Source: Amorphophallus konjac
Taxonomy: Eukaryota; Streptophyta; Magnoliopsida; Alismatales; Araceae
DNA length: 64,000 nt
Reading direction: 5' to 3'
Assembly (NCBI GenBank): GCA_022559845.1
Contig: JAHNEJ010003582.1
Coordinates: 62,001-126,000, forward strand
The position numbers and the translations under genes are program-made. Below, one piece after another: positions 22,979 through 34,959 of this stretch (within the stretch, counting starts at the first letter, position 1; every line of letters begins with the position of its first letter). The notes under the pieces were generated by a model that saw only the letters and a program-made list of their open reading frames with translations, was not told where the DNA came from and searched no databases.

Positions 22979-25061
22979 TGATAAGTATGTATTTTTATAT
23001 CTTAATTCATCATTATACACATTTTTATGAGCTTAAATAACAATAAATATACACTTCTCACACTTACTGTTGATTTAGAATCAAATGTTTAATTTTTAGA
23101 AATTAACTAGTTTTAATAATGATTTTTATGTATTTATGCAGGCACGTAATACGAGGAAAACTCCAAGAAAAAAAAAAGAAAATAAAAGTTATATGTTAAA
23201 CTGAGCCAAAAGCTCAGGGAGTTGTTGAAAAAGAATAGAAAACAATTAGAAAAAAAATAAAATTATTTGAGTATTTTTTAGAATTTTCTAACGATATATA
23301 TACTAGATATATATATATATAGATATATATATATATTATATATATATAATAAAATTTAAAAAAAATATTCAAACCCCGCCCCCCTCGCTTCCCGCCTTCG
23401 CCGCCCGCGCCATTGGCACGGGCGACGAGGCGAGGCGCGAATGGGGAGCGGGGGGGGGGGGGGGGGGGTTCGTGGCATGCGGAGGCGGGGGCTCGTGGCG
23501 GCTCCCGCGCTCAACGCGGAGAAGGCAGGGGGGGTCGTGGCGAGCGGAAGGCGTCGCAGGCGGGCGTGCGGCGCACGCGCCCGCCGTGCGACACGCTGCA
23601 GCGGAAGGCGGGTTCGGCGCACGCGGGCCCACGGCGGTAGGCCGCCTAACCCGGCCTAACCGGTCGGCGCAACGCGCCGACAGAGAGAGAATAAGAGAGA
23701 AAGAAGGAGAAAAAGGGCCATAAAAATTTCAAAAAAAATTTGGAAAAAATCAGAAAAAAATGACAAAGGTGCAGCACATTCCAGCCTACCAAGTTGGGTC
23801 AAAATTAGGTACACTTGATTGTTTCACATGGGCAAGAAGAGTTTGTAACCCTATATAAGGGCTTCATGTGTAATGGCAAAATGGAGTTAGTTGTTAGTGA
23901 AGGTTGAGTAGGGAGAGAGAGGTAGCTATGGATCATGTGTAATGTGAGTTTGTTCTTTAGTTTTCTGAAGTTGTTGATTGTTAGAGTTGTATTTTACAAG
24001 CTTTTGAAGTCAAAGTTGTAAGTTGAAGTTCTTTCAATAAAAGTTTCATTTTTGAATTCAGCCTTTTCATAGCCTTATTTCGCATGATTGTAATCTTCAT
24101 TTCAATTTCTGTTCTTCATAAAAGTTGTTTGATTTCAAGTGCTCTTCAACTTCTCTGTTGATCATTTCTTCAAATGCTTCCTACTTCATAGAGTTATGGT
24201 CCGTTTTCTTAAATGCTGTTTTAGGTGTTTACTGTTCATCCGTGGTAAGACATTCTAGTTTTCTTATGTTTTGAAGCCTTTCTAGATCTCTTTTCAATCT
24301 GAGTTCTTCATCAACTTTGTTCCTCTCTTATAGATCTCCATTTCATTCTTCTACCACTTTGTCTAATTCTGTGTATTTTTAGAGTTAGAATTAATTTTTC
24401 AAGGTGCTATTTTTCTGTCAGTTACTATTCACCAGCAGGGATATATCTTGATTTTTCATTACCTTCCTCTTCTTTTTTGTGTCTGTGTTCTTCATCAAAG
24501 TTCTTCCTTTTTCAATTCTCTACAACTTTCATGTTTTACACTTCTTCTAATTCTATCCAGATTTGAAGTTATGCTTTTTCTTCCAATACCTATTTTTACT
24601 TGAATTCTATTATGATTTCAAACTTAAGTTGTTAAACTTGTTAAATCCAATTCTTGTCTTCATAAGTTCTTCAATCATACCCAAAGCGGTGATCATTCTT
24701 CTGCAAATCCTCTCACGGCGTCAACTTCCTAAGCGGAGCGATCTTCATCAAAAGCTCGGCATGGAAACGACGGCGTTCTTCTTCAAATTGGACAATTATT
24801 TCTTTCACTTACCTTTTGTTGTTTGAAGTTGCACTTTAATTCCATTTAGTTGTAATTCGCACTCAAAACCCAACAATTGCTCTTTCAAAACACAAGAATA
24901 TTTTCCAACTAAGAAAAATAACCAAATTCCTTCCCCGTGGGATCGACCCGTACTTACCATTATACTCATGTTTTCAAATCCATAAGTGAGTGAGTGCGGT
25001 TATAAATATTTGAAATTTGTGTGGCACGGCAATTTTAATAACGACTGTCGAGGCGACACCA
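22979..25061 (+). repeat. 5' LTR of the Athila-like element
   Basis: Begins TGATAAGTATG, ends GGCGACACCA. Contains a TA microsatellite (23293-23350), a run of ~18 G near 23451-23469, a GC-rich block, and a TATA box TATATAA at 23852-23858. Confidence 0.92.
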
Positions 25062-25067
25062 AATTTT

Positions 25068-25085
25068 TGGCACCGTTGCCGGGGA
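25068..25085 (+). other. PBS (tRNA-Asp type) of the Athila-like element
   Basis: TGGCACCGTTGCCGGGGA six bases after the LTR end, one mismatch from the usual tRNA-Asp PBS. Confidence 0.88.
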
Positions 25086-26185
25086 GTGAATTATGATGAT
25101 AGTTGGATATTCTTGTGTTTGGTGTATATATGTGAATATTAATTTTGCTCTTTTTACTTGTGCAGGAAAACGAAAAAAAATTTGAAAAACAAAGAAAGAG
25201 GAAGATCGAATCTGAAATTCCAAGGATATGAAACTTCGTTAAATAGCCCGGAAGCATTGCTAAAGGGCTGAAATCAAGAAACAGGTTCTATCTTTCCACT
25301 TTCTGAAAAATCTTTACAAAAATCTAAAAATTTCTTGAAAACTCTATAAAAATCATAAAACAATCAAAAGAAAAGAAATTTTTGTGCTGGTTAGATAGGT
25401 TCATTAACTAAAAAATGAAAAAAAACATACTTGCACCAAAATCTAAAAAAATGCATTTCAAGATTAGAAACCACACATCATGTTTTAGGACATGCATCAT
25501 TTAGTATAGAAGTTTTCTTTGTTCAATTCCTGCCAATTGCATATTGAAGATTGCGAGGGACAAGGTACGTTCTACTCACCATATTCTGGCATTCATTTTG
25601 CATAAAGAACCCCTTGTTTGAAATTATGGTGTGCATTTTCATTTCAAAATACTTTAAGGGCAACACCTCTAATAAGATAAGGTGGGGATTTCATCACCCT
25701 TCCTTAGCCCACAAACCACATTTCTCTTGCATCTTCGCATGACCTCCGCCATAAATAAAAGTCAGTAAACGTTGGCCCTAAGATCACACTGTGATTCTTG
25801 TGTTATTTAGGTTTATCCTCATATGAAAACTGGTGCCTAAGGCAAGACGGTCGGACAGCAAACGCTTTAAGCGGGTTAGTGGTTTGGCATAATAAGGTCT
25901 CTACGAAAGTAGGGGGAACCTCCCACTTCCCCACCCCTTACCTGGCTGGTGGTCATATTGAGGGTAAACTTAAGTCTCACGTTAATCATTTTGTGAAACC
26001 CTATTTATAGGTCCAGGTCACATCTAGGTCATTAGGGTCATTTGTGTGCTAACTTGTTTATCTTTGCATAAAAAAAACAATAAAATCAAAATATAAAAAA
26101 AAATTCATTGAAAAATCATCACTCTTTCTTGGGTCTTTTTCATTTCCACATCTAATTTTGTTCAGGCCCAATAATAGATTCTTTG

Positions 26186-28084
26186 ATGTTTCATTATGCG
26201 GGCTATGTGAATTCCAACTCTCCATTTACCCCTTATCATCAAACTCCTTCACTCTTCCACAATGGGGTTCATAATTCATCTTTCACCCAAGAGCCATATC
26301 AATGGTCATCGGATTTTTCCACCTCTGTCTCCTACACAAACCCACATAATCAATGGGAAAATCAACAATTTTCTTCTTGGGAACCATACCAAGACCCCAT
26401 TCAACGTCCTTCAAATCCACACTTTGCAGATTGGGATTCATATTCCAATGATCCTTACAATCAAGTCCATTCTTATAATCAACCCTATTATGGAGGGCAA
26501 CCAATACACCCTCCTGATTTTCAAACTGAGTGCCCTTCAAATTACTATCCATCACAATCTGACTCTCAGCCCACTTATCTATCTCCTCTATACACAGATT
26601 TACATAAGGAGGAGATGTTTGATAAATTGACACGGCTCTTCCAGACTCAACAACAAGCCTTTCAGGAACAACTGTAAAACTTTGAGGCCCAAGTGAGTAG
26701 GATTGCTGAAAACATCATAGAAACAGAAGTTGATCCAATGCCTAACAACTCCACAAGTCTTGAGGACCAACTTCTTGGATGTTATAATGATAAAAGTCTA
26801 TATGCTCAACCTATGATCCCACAATCTACCACTCATATCACTGTTGATTTTGAGGGAATCATGGAAGAGTCTTATGCGGAGGACGTAACGGAAGAGCAAC
26901 CTGAGGAGCCTAAACCCCATTCCATTTGTGAAGAGGATTATGATGATCTTGAGTCGTCGGGGGGAGAAGAAGGGAATGATGAAAATCGTATTTGGGCCAA
27001 AACCTCTGATGACCATTATGACCCAGCCCAACAGACAAATCATTACTATTCATCTCTTCCACCCACACCTAATGCCTCTGATGATCAATTCATTCAGTTA
27101 CTTCTCCATAGTCAATCCCTCCAACAGCAAATCAATATGCTTACTGAGGAAGTCAAAATCATGGAGGGAAATCAATTCTTTGATTACTCTGAACCTAATC
27201 CTCATCAAGTCCTTCCCACTGACTATGATCACTCTATGATTTCCCAAGAGCATTACCCTCTGATTAATCTTAATTTAGAAGATGAAGGAATTATGGAGAG
27301 ATCTTGTCAAAACGATTTGAATGAGGAACCTAGACAATTTGAGGAGATTGAAGAATTTGATGACAATGAAATTCATGACGGTGATGAACTGATGAATGAT
27401 CATATTCCCCCTCCTACAAAGGAATTTGAGGAGCCAGTGCTTGCTTGTCAATATGAGGGACAAGCAAGAGAGGTGGATGATCTTCAGTTAGGGGGAGAGG
27501 ATGAATATATTGAGCCTCATCACAAGTCTCTCCCCGATCATGATGACATTCTCTTTGAAGATGGGAATGGAGAAGAAGTGGAGATGGGACATGACTTTGA
27601 TGAAATTATCTTTGAAGATGGGAAGGAAGAAGAAGTGAAGATGGATCTAGAATTGAATATTTATTGGAATACTGAAGTTGGGGTAAATGAGGAATTGAAT
27701 GATTCGAGTATGCCGCATGATAATTTCAATCTAGAGGAGTAGGTAGAGCTTGTGCCACTTCTGGACCATGGTGATTCTTTTCAAACTCTCCCAACTCATT
27801 AGTCCACCCTGGCTCTACATGCTGATTTATCTGCTCCTAAGGAATCTCAGGAGGAATATTTCATACTTCATGATATGATTTTTCCCAATGTGACTCCTCT
27901 ATTCTTTCCTCGGGATAATGCTTTTGAGCTACCTCCATCTCGATCTCTGTCTCGCCCTTGCATTCACCAACCACATTCGTTTTCTTTAGGGCAAGAAAAA
28001 GACAATTTTGGCAAGGATAAAATTCTTTGGTGGCTCATTTTAAAATCAACTTGTTGGTTGTTGAGCTACAGTGCGTCTGGCTGA
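26186..28084 (+). pseudogene. Decayed long ORF of the Athila-like element, function unknown
   Basis: One continuous frame of about 630 codons starting at ATG 26186 (MFHYAGYVNSNSPF) is interrupted by three in-frame stops, TAA at 26675, TAG at 27740 and TAG at 27800, with no frame change. The N-terminal ~160 residues are rich in Tyr, Gln, Asn, Pro and Trp and resemble low-complexity gag-associated segments. The middle is strongly acidic and contains a short repeat (DILFEDGNGEEVEMG and EIIFEDGKEEEVKMD). I recognise no enzyme domain or zinc knuckle. It could be the remnant of a gag-like structural protein. The stops in an otherwise preserved frame suggest the protein is no longer needed in cis. 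Confidence 0.6.
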
Positions 28085-28789
28085 AGACGTTAAATTTAGC
28101 ACTTTTTGGGAGGCAGCCCAATATCTTCACAATTTGGTATGCAAATAAATGGCTTCTTGGGAGGCCACCCACGGTTTTTGTGATTTGATGTTTTGTTTTA
28201 GTGTGTTTCTTTTACAGTTCTCAGGCCACAACGCAATGAAGCCCTCATCACTTCGCCCGACCCATCAGGTTGTATCCTTCCATCCCAACTATATTATCTC
28301 TTTACCTGTCCTCTGATCTTTCTACTGTTTATGCCATTGAGGACAATGTCATCTAAGTTGGGGGGGAGATAAATGTCAAAAATTTTAAAAACAAAAATTT
28401 CAAAAATTTCAAAAATTTCAAAAAATTTCAGCAAAATTTTTTTCTTGCTTTCTTGAATTGTCATGTTTAACAACAGTTTTTCCCCGCATTAATGATTCTT
28501 GATTCATGTCACATGAAACGTGATTCTGAATAGAAACAACTGGGAAAAGGATGATGGATAATTTCTTTACTCTCGCTATGGAAAACTGATTTAAGAATCT
28601 ATTTAAAGTTCAGACGCACTTTAGAAACAAGAAACTCACTTTGCACGCTAATGAAACAAGAAGGACAAGCCTTCTGCTATTTTAGACAGATTGTCTGATA
28701 TTCTGCACTTTCTGAAAAAAAGATCTTTTACAAAGCTTTCTGCCATATAAAATTATGAGAAAAAAAACACCATGAAAAATGCTCTGATT

Positions 28790-28910
28790 CTGAGTAACCG
28801 GGCCTACTTCACTTGAGACGTGTTGAGGTTCGCGTCAAAAGGAAAATGGAACTTTGATCTGTGGAACCGGGCCTCCTTCACCTAAGACGTGTTGAGGTTC
28901 GTGTAAAACA
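28790..28910 (+). repeat. Direct repeat of ~50 bp in the Athila-like 3' region
   Basis: Two copies of ACCGGGCC, then TTCAC, GACGTGTTGAGGTTCG, at ~28797 and ~28865. Repeats of this kind occur in 3' parts of Athila-type elements. Role unknown. Confidence 0.6.
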
Positions 28911-29319
28911 GTGAAGGGTAGTGCAGCATCATGTGTGTAGAAAAAAAAAGGAGTAGAAAAAATAAAAAAAAGAATATAAAAAGATCCCAAAAGGGACAAA
29001 GCAATAATGCAGATAAAAAGCTAGTATGCTGAACGCTCTTATTAAGAAAGTGCAGAATTGAAAGGCATTTGTTCGGAATAGTAATTGGAGGATGCAATTG
29101 TCTATACTGTGAATTTAGTATTTCACTTGCACAAGTGCTACTGAATTTTGATTAGAATTCTTGATCATGTTCCTAAGACTAGTCTGTGGTAATTATTCCA
29201 AATTCCTGATCTTTAGTTAACTCTATGAAAGATGATCTAGCAATGAGGCATGGATATCTTTTAACTCTTGTTGGTCCTGAATTTTTCATTAATTGCATTG
29301 CTAAGGGACTAGCAATGAG

Positions 29320-29333
29320 TAAGTTGGGGGGTG
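29320..29333 (+). other. Polypurine tract of the Athila-like element
   Basis: AAGTTGGGGGGTG immediately before the 3' LTR start. A second similar string (AAGTTGGGGGGGAG) at ~28358 lies inside the element. Confidence 0.8.
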
Positions 29334-31400
29334 TGATAAGTGTGTATTTTTATATCTTAATTCATCATTATACACATTTTTATGAGCTTAAATAACAATA
29401 AATATACACTTCTCACACTTACTGTTGATTTAGAATCAAATGTTTAATTTTTAGAAATTAACTAGTTTTAATAATGATTTTTATGTATTTATGCAGGCAC
29501 GTAATACGAGGAAAACTCCAAGAAAAAAAAAGAAAATAAAAGTTACATGTTAAACTGAGCCAAAAGCTCAGGGAGTTGTTCAAAAAGAATAGAAAAAAAT
29601 TAGAAAAAAAAATAAAATTATTTGAGTATTTTTTAGAATTTTCTAACGATATATATACTAGATATATATATATATAGATATATATATAATAAAATTTAAA
29701 AAAAATATTCAAACCCCGCCCCCCTCGCTTCCCGCCTTCGCCGCCCGCACCATTGGCACAGGCGACGAGGCGAGGCGCGAATGGGGAGCGGGGGGGGGGG
29801 GGGGGGGTTCGTGGCACGCGGAGGCGGGGGCTCGTGGCGGCTCCCGCGCTCAACGCGGAGAAGGCAGGGGGGGTCGTGGCGAGCGGAAGGCGTCGCAGGC
29901 GGGCGTGCGGCGCACGCGCCCGCCGTGCGACACGCGGCGGCGGAAGGTGGGTTCGGCGCACGCGGGCCCACGGCGGTAGGCCGCCTAACCCGGCCTAACC
30001 GGTCGGCGCAACGCGCCGACAGAGAGAGAATAAGAGAGAAAGAAGGAGAAAAAGGGCCATAAAAATTTCAAAAAAATTTTGGAAAAAATCAGAAAAAAAT
30101 GACAAAGGTGCAGCACATTCCAGCCTACCAAGTTGGGTCAAAATTAGGTACACTTGATTGTTTCACATGGGCAAGAAGAGTTTGTAACCCTATATAAGGG
30201 CTTCATGTGTAATGGCAAAATGGAGTTAGTTGTTAGTGAAGGTTGAGTAGGGAGAGAGAGGTAGCTATGGATCATGTGTAATGTGAGTTTGTTCTTTAGT
30301 TTTCTGAAGTTGTTGATTGTTAGAGTTGTATTTTACAAGCTTTTGAAGTCAAAGTTGTAAGTTGAAGTTCTTTCAATAAAAGTTTCATTTTTGAATTCAG
30401 CCTTTTCATAGCCTTATTTCGCATGATTGTAATCTTCATTTCAATTTCTGTTCTTCATAAAAGTTGTTTGATTTCAAGTGCTCTTCAACTTCTCTGTTGA
30501 TCATTTCTTCAAATGCTTCCTACTTCATAGAGTTATGGTCCGTTTTCTTAAATGCTGTTTTAGGTGTTTACTGTTCATCCGTGGTAAGACATTCTAGTTT
30601 TCTTATGTTTTGAAGCCTTTCTAGATCTCTTTTCAATCTGAGTTCTTCATCAACTTTGTTCCTCTCTTATAGATCTCCATTTCATTCTTCTACCACTTTG
30701 TCTAATTCTGTGTATTTTTAGAGTTAGAATTAATTTTTCAAGGTGCTATTTTTCTGTCAGTTACTATTCACCAGCAGGGATATATCTTGATTTTTCATTA
30801 CCTTCCTCTTCTTTTTTGTGTCTGTGTTCTTCATCAAAGTTCTTCCTTTTTCAATTCTCTACAACTTTCATGTTTTACACTTCTTCTAATTCTGTCCAGA
30901 TTTGAAGTTATGCTTTTTCTTCCAATACCTATTTTTACTTGAATTCTATTATGATTTCAAACTTAAGTTGTTAAACTTGTTAAATCCAATTCTTGTCTTC
31001 ATAAGTTCTTCAATCATACCCAAAGCGGTGATCATTCTTCTGCAAATCCTCTCACGGCGTCGACTTCCTAAGCGGAGCGATCTTCATCAAAGGCTCGGCA
31101 TGGAAACGACGGCGTTCTTCTTCAAATTGGATAATTATTTCTTTCACTTTCCTTTTGTTGTTTGAAGTTGCACTTTAATTCCATTTCGTTGTAATTCGCA
31201 CTCAAAACCCAACAATTGCTTTTTCAAAACACAAGAATATTTTCCAACTAAGAAAAATAACCAAATTCCTTCCCCGTGGGATCGACCCGTACTTACCATT
31301 ATACTCATGTTTTCAAATCCATAAGTGAGTGAGTGCGGTTATAAATATTTGAAATTTGTGTGGCACGGCAATTTTAACAACGACTGTCGAGGCGACATCA
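29334..31400 (+). repeat. 3' LTR of the Athila-like element
   Basis: Begins TGATAAGTGTG, ends GGCGACATCA, followed by the TSD CGGTG. Nearly identical to 22979-25061; differences are scattered substitutions and length changes in the TA and G runs. TATA box at 30191-30197. Confidence 0.92.
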
Positions 31401-31405
31401 CGGTG

Positions 31406-32499
31406 CGGGCCGCGAGACACAATCGAGGGGTGGTGCACCCATCAAGAGGATATCGCACGTCTTGCATGCATAGCCTAAATTCACGCATTTCACCCGAGGC
31501 AATTCTATGTGGCGTGGCAGTGCAAGTGTGTGAACAAAGAGCCCTAACCACAGGGATATGCAGGTTTTCCTGGTGACACTCGAGGATCACTCTAGCGCCT
31601 ACACATATGTTTCAGGCTTTCGACTTTCGGTAGCTTCACACAGCCCCCATCTGTTTATTTTGGTAGCGGATTTCACCGTTCGGCGCGAGTCTCCTCATGT
31701 GTCTCAATGGGGATTCCCGGCTACTAGGATTCATCCTCATTATAATTCTATTGCGGATTCCACCGTTTGACGCGAGTCTCTTTATGTGTCTCAATGGGGA
31801 TTCCCGGCTAATAAGTTTCATCCTTATTATAATTCGCTCCACCATTTCGCGCGAGTCTCCTCATGTGTCTCAATGGGGATTCCCGGCTACTCGGATTCAC
31901 GTTTCTCTCTCTCTCTTTTTCTCTTTTTTCTCTTTTTTTTTCTCTTTCTCTTTTTTTTTTACAGTGGGGGTAGGCAGCTTTTTCCTCACGATTACCTTTC
32001 ACGCGAGTGCAGGAATTCAAGTATCCGTAGAGTGCTAAGAAGAAATTCGGGCAATCCCTATAGTCGAAGGCTATTGAACACATTAAGTGCAAAGTGTGGG
32101 AGCGTTGCCTCAGGTTTATTTTGTGAGTTGGGCTTAGCGATTCAGCCATGACTCTTCCCCTTGACGTGTGCACCTGCCATAGTTGGGTTCCCTTCGAGCG
32201 TGCGCCGCGACGTACGTGCATCCGGAATCGGGCGATATTATTTAGCAAGGAAACACGGTCCTAGAAAATTTCAAGGAGGTCTATTGTTCTATATTAAGCA
32301 AGCATGCAAACAGGGCAATCAAGTATTCTCTCTTTTTTTGGTTTTTGTTATTTTTTTTTTGTGTTTGTTTTGCTGTTTTTTTTGGGGGGGGGTGTTGTTT
32401 TTTTTTGTTTTTTGTTTGTTTGTTTTTGTTTGTTTTTTTTTTTTGCATAAGAAAATATTGTTGTTACGTATAAGTGTAGTGGTAGTAAAGGTATTAGGG
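31406..32499. other. Non-coding 3' region of the giant element, with a three-copy ~85-bp repeat
   Basis: No credible coding sequence. Three copies of a unit containing CGCGAGTCTCCTCATGTGTC and TCAATGGGGATTCCCGGCTA lie at ~31667-31900. A T-rich tract with runs of T, G and C fills 31910-31965 and 32330-32450. Confidence 0.6.
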
Positions 32500-32785
32500 A
32501 GGCAGACTGCAAAAGGGCTGAGAGGATATTAGGAAAGCGGGCTGCAAGAGCCGAAGTTATGGGATGCGGCCCGCGAAGGCCAAATTCTGGGAAGCAGGCT
32601 AAGAGAGCCAGACTTGGGAAGCAGGCCATGAAGGCCAAATATAAGCAGGCTGCAAGAGCCAAAGCTGGGAAGCAGGCTATGAAAGCCGAGGGGAAGCAGG
32701 CTGCGAGAGCCAAAGTTGGGAAGCAGGTCACGAGGGCCAAATTTTGGGAAGCAGGCTACATGAGCCAGGATCTGGGAGGCCTTTG
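32500..32785. repeat. Degenerate ~30-bp tandem array
   Basis: About nine copies of GGGAAGCAGGCTGCGAGAGCC followed by AAA-rich sequence. Similar strings (GCGGGCTGCGGGAGCCGAAG) occur at ~22634 on the other side of the Athila insertion, showing the two flanks were once one region. Confidence 0.8.
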
Positions 32786-33035
32786 TCGGTTTAACGTCCC
32801 ATCGGCGGAAGGTCTATTCGGTTTAACGCCCCGTCGGCGGAAGGTCTATTCGGTTTAACGCCCCGTCGGCGGAAGGTCTAGTCGATTTAACGCCCCGTCG
32901 GCGGAAGGTCTAGTCGGTTTAACGCCCCGTCGGTGGAAGATCTAGTCGGTTTAACGCCCCGTCGGCGGAAGGTTTAGTCGGTTTAACGCCCCGTCGGCGG
33001 AAGGTCTATTCGGCTTAACGCCCCGTCGGCGGAAT
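32785..33035. repeat. Tandem array, ~33-bp unit, eight copies
   Basis: Unit GGTTTAACGCCCCGTCGGCG followed by GAAGGTCTAGTC; copies nearly identical, so this array expanded recently. Confidence 0.92.
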
Positions 33036-33099
33036 GCTGATTGGTTTCTATTTGTTTGATGGTTGGAGGTCGGAGGTAGAAGTTTACCTCATAAAGATT

Positions 33100-34600
33100 T
33101 TTTGAAGAGGCGGGTACAAAGACCGTGTTGGCCTTGCTGCTGTTCTTTCTCCTCTTCTCTTCTTTTGTGTGGAGAGGCGGGTGCAAAGACCGTGTTCGCC
33201 TCATAATTACTCTTTTTTTTTCTTTTTATCTTCTTTCGTAGAGAGGCAGGTGCAGAGACCATGTTCGCCTCATGATCATTTCTTTCTTTTCTTCTCTTCT
33301 TCTCTTATGGAGAGGCGGGTGCAAGGACCATGTTCGCCTCATGTCTCTTTTTTTTTCTCTTCTCTTCTTCTTTTGTAGAGAGGCAGGTGCAGACACTATG
33401 TTTGCCTCATGATTGCTCTTTTTCTTCTTCTCTTCTACTTTTGTAGAGGGGCAGGTGCAAGGACCATGTTTGCCTCGTGATCATTTCTTTCTTTTCTTCT
33501 CTTCTTTCTTTTGTGTAGAGAGGCGGGTGCAAAGACCACGTCTACCACAAAATTGCTTTGTTTCTTCTTCTCTTCTTCTTTTATGGAGAGGCAGGTGCAA
33601 AGACCGTGTTCGCCTCATGACCATTCTTTTTTCTTCTTCTCTTCTTCTTTTGTAGAGAGGCAGGTGCAGAGACCATGTTTTGCCTCATGATTACTCTTTC
33701 TCTTCTTCCCTTCCCTTCTTTTTTTTTATGGAGAGGCAGGTGCAGGGACTATGTTTGCCTCGTGATTGCTCTTTTTCTTCTTCTCTTCTTCTTTTGTAGA
33801 GGGGCAGGTGCAAGGACCATGTTTGCCTCGTGATCATTTCTTTCTTTTCTTCTCTTCTTCTTTTGTGTAGAGAGGCGGGTGCAAAGACCACGTCTACCTC
33901 AAAATTGCTTTGTTTCTTCTTCTCTTCTTCTTTTATGGAGAGGCAGGTGCAAAGAACGTGTTCGCCTCATGACCATTCTTTTTTCTTCTTCTCTTCTTCT
34001 TTTGTAGAGAGGCAGGTGCAGAGACCATGTTTTACCTCATGATTGCTCTTTCTCTTCTTCCCTTCCCTTCTTTTTTTTTATGGAGAGGCAGGTGCAGGGA
34101 CTATGTTTGCCTCGTGATCATTTCTTTCTTTTCTTCTCTTCTTTCGCGTGATGAGGCGGGCTCGAAGACCACGTCTGTCTCATGTGTCTCTTCTTTCCTT
34201 TTCTTCTCTTCTTTTTGTTTGGTGCGGCGGGCTCAAGGACCACGTCTGCCTCATGTCTCTTTTTTTTTCTTCTTTTGTGGGGAGGCCGGTGCAAGGACCA
34301 TGTGTGCGTCATGTCTCTTTTTCTTCTCTTCTTTTGTGGAGAGGCCGGTGCAAGGACCATGTGTGCCTCATGTCTCTTTTCTTCTCTTCTTTTTTTTCTT
34401 TGGAGAGGCAGGTGCAAGGACCATGATCGCCTCTTGTCTCTTTTCTTTCATTTCTCCTCTTTTTTTTGTGGAGGGGCGGGCTCGAAGATCACGTCTGCCT
34501 CATTGGTCTCTTCTTCCTTTTCTTCTCTTCTTTTACGTGATGAGGCGGGCTCGAAGACCACGTCTGCCTCATGTGTGTCTTTTTCTTCGTTCTGCTCTTC
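33100..34600. repeat. Tandem array, ~68-bp unit, about 22 copies
   Basis: Each unit has a GAGAGGCAGGTGCAAAGACC core, then ATGTTCGCCTCATGA and a T/C-rich stretch (ttcttcttctcttcttc). The last third uses variants with GAGGCGGGCTCGAAGACCAC. Long frames in both directions are caused by the repeat. Confidence 0.92.
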
Positions 34601-34619
34601 TTTTCTCATTAACGCTTCC

Positions 34620-34915
34620 ACGCTGGAGTGTGTTTCTCTTAATGTGCCCCCAGGTTGGGGTGTAGCTTCATTTGGTATGCATCCCCCCTAAGGGGGTGTG
34701 TTTTGCCTCTTCGCTTCTGTGCCCCCGGGAGGGGTGTATTTTTTTTGGCTTCTATGTCCCCAGACCAGGGTGTATTTTTTTTAACGCCCCCGAGGTGGGG
34801 TGTAGCTCTCTTCAGATGCCCCCATGGTGGGGTATACTCTTCACGGCTTCTATGCCCCCAGGTGGGGTATGTCTCTTCTTCATATGCCCCTAAGCCAGGG
34901 TGGGCTTTGTGAGCG
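34620..34915. repeat. Degenerate ~40-bp tandem array
   Basis: Seven to eight copies of GCCCCCAGGTTGGGGTGTA and variants, where CCCC and GGGG halves pair, so each unit can form a small hairpin. Ends just before the LINE insertion. Confidence 0.8.
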
Positions 34916-34959
34916 ACGTCACGCGGTTCGGGGAAGAGCGGAGAAGGACGCGGAGCGCG

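Larger units (their letters stand above)
22979..31400 (+). mobile_element. Non-autonomous Athila-like Ty3/gypsy element, complete, with TSD
   Basis: An 8.4 kb element bounded by two near-identical LTRs of 2083 and 2067 bp and by the 5-bp target duplication CGGTG (22974-22978 and 31401-31405). The PBS TGGCACCGTTGCCGGGGA follows the 5' LTR and is the tRNA-Asp-type site characteristic of Athila; a G-rich polypurine tract precedes the 3' LTR. The 4.3 kb interior has one decayed long frame (26186-28084) and no RT, RNase H or integrase, so it depends on proteins of another element. The closeness of the LTRs indicates recent insertion. It landed inside the repeat-rich 3' region of the giant element. 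Confidence 0.92.

Noticed and set aside
23356..23723. GC-rich ORFs in both Athila LTR copies
   Set aside because: They lie in a GC-rich block of the LTR, are open on both strands, and differ between the two copies because of G-run length.
33169..34691. Open frames rich in Phe/Ser/Leu such as the one at 34027-34665
   Set aside because: Produced by the 68-bp tandem array with T/C-rich linkers; no start context, no domain, both strands open.
31600..34920. CRISPR-like appearance of regular repeats
   Set aside because: Units are contiguous or degenerate tandem repeats without unique spacers, in a eukaryotic genome.
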